From: an uncultured Zetaproteobacteria bacterium
GTDB lineage: Bacteria; Pseudomonadota; Zetaproteobacteria; Mariprofundales; Mariprofundaceae
Assembly: GCA_913056285.1 (NCBI GenBank)
Contig: CAJXNE010000055.1
Location: 1 to 11,095 of the forward strand
DNA: 11,095 bases
Reading direction: 5' to 3'
Shown here: positions 6,463 to 11,095 of the stretch, piece by piece
How positions within the stretch are numbered: position 1 is the stretch's first letter
Layout of the letters: each line of letters opens with the position of its first letter
The notes under the pieces: model-generated
Database searches by the model: none
The model's input: the letters and a program-made list of their open reading frames with translations, nothing else
Told to the model about the DNA's origin: nothing
Position numbers and translations under genes: made by a program

Positions 6463-7418
6463 AAAAACTGTTTCTGGGCAGACGGCATAATTTTAGCCGG
6501 ATGCAATACCATATGCCGCATGCCGCCCTTTAATACACCCGTTCCCAGCAATATATCGTCACCAAAAACTGCCACACCGCTTTCCTGCACGCCGGTTTCG
6601 GTGTGCTTTAACTGAATGCGCTGACCCTGCAAAAATCGCTTGATGTCGTCACCGTTTAAGCGCTGATGTGCAAATTCGCGCAACCATTGCGACAAGGGTA
6701 ACAGACAGGCTTCTTTCTGATCAGCCAGTAGCTCCGGCGTGACCATCATTTCCTCCGGCCAGCCACCGGTGGATAACCTGCGCAAGCTGGTAACACAACC
6801 ACCCATGCCGAGGCTTGCCCCTATATCCCGGGCCAGCGAGCGAATGTACGTGCCTTTTGAACAGCTTGCTTCCAATGTCAACAGAGGAAAGTCAAATGCA
6901 GTTACTGCAATTTCAAGCACCGTGACTGATCGCGCCTGCATGGCTACTTCCTTTCCCTTTCGAGCCAATTCATGCGCTCGCTTGCCATCGATGCGAATGG
7001 CGGAATATGCCGGCGGAATTTGGTCAATATTACCCTTGAATCCGGCCACTGCAGTATCGACCTGCTGACGATTCACCACGCCTTCAAAACGAGCGCACAC
7101 TTCCCCTTCCCGATCCAGCGTATCAGTCTGATACGACAGATCAAATGTCACCCGATATCGTTTTTCAGCCTGTAAGCCCATTTCGGCAAAGCGGGTCGCA
7201 TCGCCCAGCAGTATCGGCAGCATGCCGGTAGCCAGCGGATCAAGTGTACCGGCATGGCCCGCCTTGATGCGTTTCCGGCCCGGTGTTGAGAATATCCGCA
7301 TGACTTCATTGACAGCGCGGCGCGATGTCCAACCGTGTGGTTTATCGAGAAAAACAATGCCGGCTATATCTCCCAAAAAGCTCGGTTTCGAAGAGGTTTG
7401 TTCCGAAGAGATCGTCAC
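6459..7418 (-). CDS. truB: tRNA pseudouridine(55) synthase
   Basis: TruB converts U55 in the T-loop of tRNAs to pseudouridine and also acts as a tRNA folding chaperone. The protein has 319 residues, as expected for the bacterial family with a C-terminal PUA-like region. Motifs are FLDKPHGWTSRRAV (23-36), the catalytic block KAGHAGTLDPLATGMLPI with nucleophile D60, EKRYRV with Y88, QIPPAYSAI (133-141) and SKGTYIRSLARDIG (187-200). The C-terminal part has the hydrophobic beta pattern of a small PUA domain (VAVFGDDILLGTGVLKGG). The GTG at 7418 is chosen because AAGGG (7424-7428), overlapping the nrnA stop, is correctly spaced and no closer ATG precedes the conserved DKPxGxTS. The gap to nrnA is 8 bases. 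It overlaps the cyclophilin start by ATGA. rpsO, the common next gene, is not here. Confidence 0.96.
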   Translation of the reverse strand: MTISSEQTSSKPSFLGDIAGIVFLDKPHGWTSRRAVNEVMRIFSTPGRKRIKAGHAGTLDPLATGMLPILLGDATRFAEMGLQAEKRYRVTFDLSYQTDTLDREGEVCARFEGVVNRQQVDTAVAGFKGNIDQIPPAYSAIRIDGKRAHELARKGKEVAMQARSVTVLEIAVTAFDFPLLTLEASCSKGTYIRSLARDIGASLGMGGCVTSLRRLSTGGWPEEMMVTPELLADQKEACLLPLSQWLREFAHQRLNGDDIKRFLQGQRIQLKHTETGVQESGVAVFGDDILLGTGVLKGGMRHMVLHPAKIMPSAQKQFL

Positions 7419-7426
7419 AATTACCC

Positions 7427-8425
7427 TTAATCAAGCACCTTGTTCACTGCTTGCTGCACCTGTTCGCAAACATCTTCTATAGAGCCCTGCAACACACAGC
7501 CTGCGGCATAGGCATGGCCGCCGCCGCCAAGTGTAGCGGCCAGATCACCGACATTGGCCCATGTTTTACCTCTGAAACTAATTTTCCAGCGGCTATTGTC
7601 GCGTTCATCGACACGTATAAATACAGCCACTTCAACGCCATCGACGCTGCGGGCGTAATCAATCAATCCCTCGGTATCCTCAACATCGGCACCCGTTTCG
7701 GCGTAAATTTTATCCGTAACATAAATCCAGGCGGATTTACCCTCGTTTTTAATTTCAAGCGTGCTCAGGCAAGCCGTCATCATCTGCAAACCTGCCAGTG
7801 AACGGCTTTCATACACATGGACTGTAATCGGCCATGGTTTGGCTCCCGCATCCACCAAATCGGCCGCCAGATGATACACCGGCGCAGTGGCGCTGGAGAG
7901 GCGGAAACTGGCGGTATCAGTCATCACTGCGGTATAAATCGCCGTTGCTGATGCTGCGCTCAGCGGCGCTTGCATAGCCATAATCAAATCAAAGATCATA
8001 GCACCGGTGGCACAATAGCGAGCATCGACCAGGTTGATATCGCCAAACAGTTTGTTGCTGGCATGATGATCAATATTAAGCAGCGTCGCACCGGCAAAAA
8101 ATGTTTCGGGCATGCCAAGTCGCCCGAACGCGCCACAATCCAGCGCAATAATCACATCAGCAGTCTGACTGCCGGGCCAGTCACCCTTGCCGACTTGCGA
8201 TGCATATTCGAGAAATTGATAAATGCGTGGGACGCCATCTCTATTGTGCATGCGAACCTGTTTACCAGCCGTTGTAAGCACATCATAAAGCGCCTGCTGT
8301 GCCCCGATGCCATCGCCATCGGGGTTGCAATGCGTAATCAGGACAATGTCTTCTGCCTGCGCGATGGCATCAATCACCGGTTGCCAGTCGACATCATTGA
8401 ATAAGGGGGTAAGTGAAACGCTCAT
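7427..8425 (-). CDS. nrnA: DHH/DHHA1 phosphoesterase, NrnA-type oligoribonuclease and pAp phosphatase
   Basis: This 332-residue protein carries the DHH phosphoesterase domain followed by DHHA1. Metal-binding motifs are THCNPDGDGIGA (31-42, with D36 and D38), DCG at 96-98, the diagnostic DHH at 119-121 within NIDHHASN, and TDTASFR (169-175). The DHHA1 substrate loop is GGGGHAYAAG (300-309). NrnA enzymes degrade short oligoribonucleotides to mononucleotides and dephosphorylate 3'-phosphoadenosine 5'-phosphate, acting in the cytoplasm with manganese. They replace Orn in many bacteria. Position between rbfA and truB matches a widespread arrangement outside the enterobacteria. In the first motif, glycine follows PDGD where alanine or serine is usual, a mild variation. 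The ATG at 8425 overlaps the rbfA stop (ATGA). The annotation as NrnA rests on domain order and context; a pAp-only or other DHH function cannot be excluded. Confidence 0.88.
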   Translation of the reverse strand: MSVSLTPLFNDVDWQPVIDAIAQAEDIVLITHCNPDGDGIGAQQALYDVLTTAGKQVRMHNRDGVPRIYQFLEYASQVGKGDWPGSQTADVIIALDCGAFGRLGMPETFFAGATLLNIDHHASNKLFGDINLVDARYCATGAMIFDLIMAMQAPLSAASATAIYTAVMTDTASFRLSSATAPVYHLAADLVDAGAKPWPITVHVYESRSLAGLQMMTACLSTLEIKNEGKSAWIYVTDKIYAETGADVEDTEGLIDYARSVDGVEVAVFIRVDERDNSRWKISFRGKTWANVGDLAATLGGGGHAYAAGCVLQGSIEDVCEQVQQAVNKVLD

Positions 8426-8766
8426 GGCCTTTCCAGATTTCTCAGCATCTGCAAAACATCGCCTGACTTCTCAAAAGCACTATCCCATTGAAATTGGATT
8501 TTCGGCAATCGCCGTTTCGGTAAGGCGCGGCGCAACTGATGCTCAAAATGCGGCGCCATTCGATTGAGCGAATCCACGCAAGTCTCCGGCTCAGATTCAC
8601 CATTATGGTACACCCATACATGCAATAACTGGCGACCGGATAGTTCGACTCTGGTAATACTGACACCGTTAAAACGAGGGTCAGCAACATCACGCAGCAA
8701 TAAGGTGGACAATAAACGCTGGATATCAGCCAGAAAGCGTTTCCGGCCGGCAGGATTACCGCGCAT
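8422..8766 (-). CDS. rbfA: 30S ribosome-binding factor A
   Basis: RbfA is a small KH-like protein that binds immature 30S subunits and assists 16S rRNA 5'-end maturation, particularly in the cold. The product is 114 residues, normal for the family. Visible signatures are an N-terminal helix with ADIQRLLSTLLLRDVADPR leading into the strand GVSITRVELS, a central strand LLHVWVYHNG, the helix HFEHQLRRALPKRRLP and the final strand KIQFQWDSAFEKSGDVLQML. The final D-rich strand matches the usual P-x-(I/L)-x-F-x-x-D ending. An ATG at 8766 with AGAG 6 bases upstream is preferred over the in-frame GTG at 8769, though the choice changes only one residue. It lies about 20 bases after infB and overlaps nrnA by ATGA, so the three are probably co-translated. 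Confidence 0.93.
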   Translation of the reverse strand: MRGNPAGRKRFLADIQRLLSTLLLRDVADPRFNGVSITRVELSGRQLLHVWVYHNGESEPETCVDSLNRMAPHFEHQLRRALPKRRLPKIQFQWDSAFEKSGDVLQMLRNLERP

Positions 8767-8787
8767 CACAGACTCTATAAATGAAAA

Positions 8788-11095
8788 TCAGAGCGTAGCC
8801 GCCACTTCTTCGATGACATAAAATTCGAAGGTATCGCCTTCTTTAATATCATTGAATTTCTCGACACTCATGCCACATTCATAACCGGCCTTCACTTCTT
8901 TCACATCATCCTTGAAGCGACGCAATGATGCCAGCACGCCGTCGTAAATCAGCACAGATTCGCGCAGTACGCGTACATGCGAGCCACGTGTCACCAAGCC
9001 GTCGGTCATATAACAACCGGCAACAGCGCCCACCTTCGGCGCCTGGAACACTTCGCGCACATCAGCCGTACCAGTAACTTTCTCTACCTCGTCCGGACTC
9101 AATACACCGGCCATTGCCGCTTTCACTTCATCAATGGCATCATAGATTACCTTGTAGAAACGAATATCCACGCCTTCGGCTTCGGCCACTTTCTTGGCCT
9201 TGGACTCAGGACGGACATTGAAACCAACAATAATAGCGTTGGAAGCTGATGCCAGCATCACATCGGATTCTGTAATACCGCCAATCGCCTTGTGAACGAT
9301 TTTGACTTTCACTTCGTCTGTACCTGCCTTGATCAACGATTCGGCCATGGCTTCAACGGAGCCCGTCACATCGCCCTTGATCAATATCGGTACTTCCTTG
9401 ACGCCGCTCTGCATATTGGCGAACAGCTCATCAAGGCTGGCACGTTTCTTCGCTTCTGCGCCACGCTCACGTTCCATATCCTTACGATAACGAACAATAT
9501 CACGCGCCTGTTTTTCATTCTCGACCGAAAAAATCTCCTGCCCTGCTTCCGGTACGGAATCCAGCCCCAATAATTCAAACGGAATCGATGGACCGGCAGT
9601 GCGATGCTGTACGGCATTTTCATCAATGATGGCGCGTAAACGGCCTGTTGCGGCACCGACCACTACGGTGTCGCCCTTATTAAAGGTACCGTTCTGCACC
9701 AGGACTGTTGCCACCGGGCCACGCCCCTTGTCGAGTCGCGATTCAACCACGATGCCTTTACCCCGGCGTTTAGGATTGGCTTTTAGTTCCAGAATTTCAG
9801 TCTGCAAGGCCAGCATTTCCAGCAATTCGTCCAGCCCCTCGCCGGTATGGGCGGATACTTTCACGAAAATCGTATCGCCGCCCCAATCTTCCGGCACCAC
9901 TTCATGCTCTGCCAATTGACGCATCACCTTCTCGGGGTCAGCTCCCTCTTTATCCATCTTGTTGACTGCCACAATCATCGGCACACCGGCAGCGCGGGCA
10001 TGATTGAGCGCCTCGACCGTCTGGGGCATGACACCGTCGTCCGCAGCCACCACCAGCACGGCCACATCCGTCATGCTAGCGCCACGGGAACGCAGGCTAG
10101 TAAATGCTTCATGACCCGGTGTATCAATAAATACCACACGCTCATTACTTTCCAGTTTAACCATGTAAGCGCCAATATGCTGGGTAATACCACCGGCTTC
10201 ACCGTCAGCCACATGGGCTTTACGCAGCGCATCGAGAATCGATGTCTTGCCGTGATCGACATGGCCCATCACCACCACGACAGGCGGACGCGGTTCCAGG
10301 TCGGCTTCATCATCTTCAGTCACATCTTCCACCAGCACATCTTCCACCGCAGCAGCATTGATCAGTTTTGCCTTATGACCGAACTCTTCAATAATCAGTG
10401 CAGCCGTATCGCCATCAACGCTTTCATTGACCGTGGTCGGGGTACCCATTTCAAACAGTTTCTTGACTACTTCAGCGCTCTTGATGGCCATGCGACTGGC
10501 CAGTTCGGAAAGCAGAATCGGATCGGTAAATTCAACCGTACGAATCACAAAGGCTTCATTATCTTTATCAATTAAACTACTAAATCGTTTAGAACCGCTA
10601 CCGCGCGCCAATCTGGCCTGGCGTTCTTCCTCTTCCGGCGACAAAATTTCATGACGCTTGGCGGCATAAGCGCGCCGCGCTGCTTTTTCTGCCGGAGATA
10701 AACGACGCTGTGGACGCATACCGCCCGGCCCGCGACGACGCGGCTGCGCCCCGGTAGGCGCCGGTGGTGCACCGGCACCCGGTGCAACTGCCACTGAAGG
10801 CGAACGGCGTGTGCCCTGCTGCCCGGCGCCTGCATTGCCGCCCGATCGATTATCAGGACGAGTCCGGTTGGCACTTTTGCGCTGCGCCGCCCGATCATCG
10901 GATATCTTTTTCTCAATCTGTTTTACGGTTGATTTTGGCGCTTTCAAGGCCGCAATCTGGGCCGGCGTCAAACCACGTCGAATCGTTGTGCGAGGGCCTT
11001 TATGAGCAGGTTTTCCAGTAGCTGGTCTGCCACCTTGTGCTGGTCTGCCGCCCTGTGCAGGTCTGCCACCCTGTGCTGGCCTGCCACCCTGTGCT
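8788..11095 (-). CDS. infB: Translation initiation factor IF-2, 5' end beyond the window
   Basis: IF2 is the GTPase that delivers initiator fMet-tRNA to the 30S subunit and promotes subunit joining. The frame runs from the TGA at 8788-8790 to the right edge, 768 residues without a start, so the first part is missing. From the N-terminal side there is a repeat of AQGGRP units, a basic low-complexity linker rich in G, A, P and R, and an IF2_N-type domain ([24 protein letters not shown]...[12 protein letters not shown], roughly bases 10365-10515). The G domain follows: G1 GHVDHGKT (10243-10266), G2 [10 protein letters not shown]3 DTPGHEAF (top at 10125), G4 NKMD (9952-9963) and G5 SAHTGEG. The C-terminal beta-barrel and tRNA-binding domains follow, ending [12 protein letters not shown]. 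The TTG at 10969-10971 is an internal leucine codon, not the start. It heads the infB-rbfA-nrnA-truB-cyclophilin cluster; nusA would be expected just upstream. Confidence 0.97.
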   Translation of the reverse strand, partial: AQGGRPAQGGRPAQGGRPAQGGRPATGKPAHKGPRTTIRRGLTPAQIAALKAPKSTVKQIEKKISDDRAAQRKSANRTRPDNRSGGNAGAGQQGTRRSPSVAVAPGAGAPPAPTGAQPRRRGPGGMRPQRRLSPAEKAARRAYAAKRHEILSPEEEERQARLARGSGSKRFSSLIDKDNEAFVIRTVEFTDPILLSELASRMAIKSAEVVKKLFEMGTPTTVNESVDGDTAALIIEEFGHKAKLINAAAVEDVLVEDVTEDDEADLEPRPPVVVVMGHVDHGKTSILDALRKAHVADGEAGGITQHIGAYMVKLESNERVVFIDTPGHEAFTSLRSRGASMTDVAVLVVAADDGVMPQTVEALNHARAAGVPMIVAVNKMDKEGADPEKVMRQLAEHEVVPEDWGGDTIFVKVSAHTGEGLDELLEMLALQTEILELKANPKRRGKGIVVESRLDKGRGPVATVLVQNGTFNKGDTVVVGAATGRLRAIIDENAVQHRTAGPSIPFELLGLDSVPEAGQEIFSVENEKQARDIVRYRKDMERERGAEAKKRASLDELFANMQSGVKEVPILIKGDVTGSVEAMAESLIKAGTDEVKVKIVHKAIGGITESDVMLASASNAIIVGFNVRPESKAKKVAEAEGVDIRFYKVIYDAIDEVKAAMAGVLSPDEVEKVTGTADVREVFQAPKVGAVAGCYMTDGLVTRGSHVRVLRESVLIYDGVLASLRRFKDDVKEVKAGYECGMSVEKFNDIKEGDTFEFYVIEEVAATL
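11023..11095. repeat. infB: 18-bp tandem repeat in infB encoding AQGGRP units
   Basis: Four 18-base units (11023-11040, 11041-11058, 11059-11076, 11077-11094) differ from each other at only a few positions, and a fifth begins at 11095. On the minus strand each reads Ala-Gln-Gly-Gly-Arg-Pro in frame with infB. Changes between units are silent (G/A/C third positions), so the hexapeptide is exactly conserved. A degenerate unit (ATGKP) follows on the C-terminal side. The array runs off the window, so the copy number is unknown. Confidence 0.9.

Noticed and set aside
7325..7801. Open frame of 158 codons on the plus strand across the truB/nrnA boundary
   Set aside because: It lies opposite two well-identified genes and its product shows no family features.
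9847..10575. Open frame of 242 codons on the plus strand inside infB
   Set aside because: It is antisense to the strongly conserved IF2 G domain, its product is rich in His, Phe and Ile with no recognisable motif, and no ribosome binding site is evident. It is a shadow of infB codon usage.
10969..10971. TTG as the infB start codon
   Set aside because: The frame stays open upstream through the AQGGRP repeat to the window edge with protein-like composition, so the gene continues beyond the window and this codon is an internal leucine.
11023..11095. CRISPR array
   Set aside because: The units are directly adjacent 18-mers without spacers and lie in frame within infB.

Overview
The window looks like a stretch of a proteobacterial chromosome of moderate GC (a little over 50% by eye), with densely packed housekeeping genes and no mobile elements. 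The cmoA-cmoB pair closely resembles the gammaproteobacterial type. The order infB-rbfA-nrnA-truB, with a DHH-family nanoRNase between rbfA and truB, is not the E. coli arrangement. That mix would fit an early-branching proteobacterium such as a zetaproteobacterium, but this is only a guess from gene content. Both ends look like contig breakpoints: the left end is a chimeric join and the right end sits inside a tandem repeat.

Layout. Bases 1 to about 98 encode, on the minus strand, an internal piece of MnmG. This is joined abruptly to the C-terminal part of glutamate synthase large subunit gltB on the plus strand. gltD follows, overlapping gltB by 8 bases, and ends at a clear rho-independent terminator. 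A new plus-strand unit starts at a good sigma70-type promoter with a perfect palindrome just upstream: a PiT-family phosphate permease, its DUF47/PhoU-like partner, then cmoA and cmoB, which make the 5-oxyacetyl modification of wobble uridine in tRNA.

The right half is a minus-strand translation and RNA-processing operon read from the right edge: infB (5' end off the window), rbfA, nrnA, truB and a membrane-anchored cyclophilin-type peptidyl-prolyl isomerase. The genes are separated by 0-21 bases or overlap by ATGA. The two transcription units converge with interlocked stop codons at 5866-5869 and no visible terminator between them.

I see no new multi-gene system. The points most worth a second look are the mnmG/gltB chimeric junction, a cyclophilin gene that appears able to make both a membrane-anchored and a soluble form from two starts, the palindrome in front of the phosphate-transport operon, and the PAQGGR repeat in the N-terminal region of IF2.
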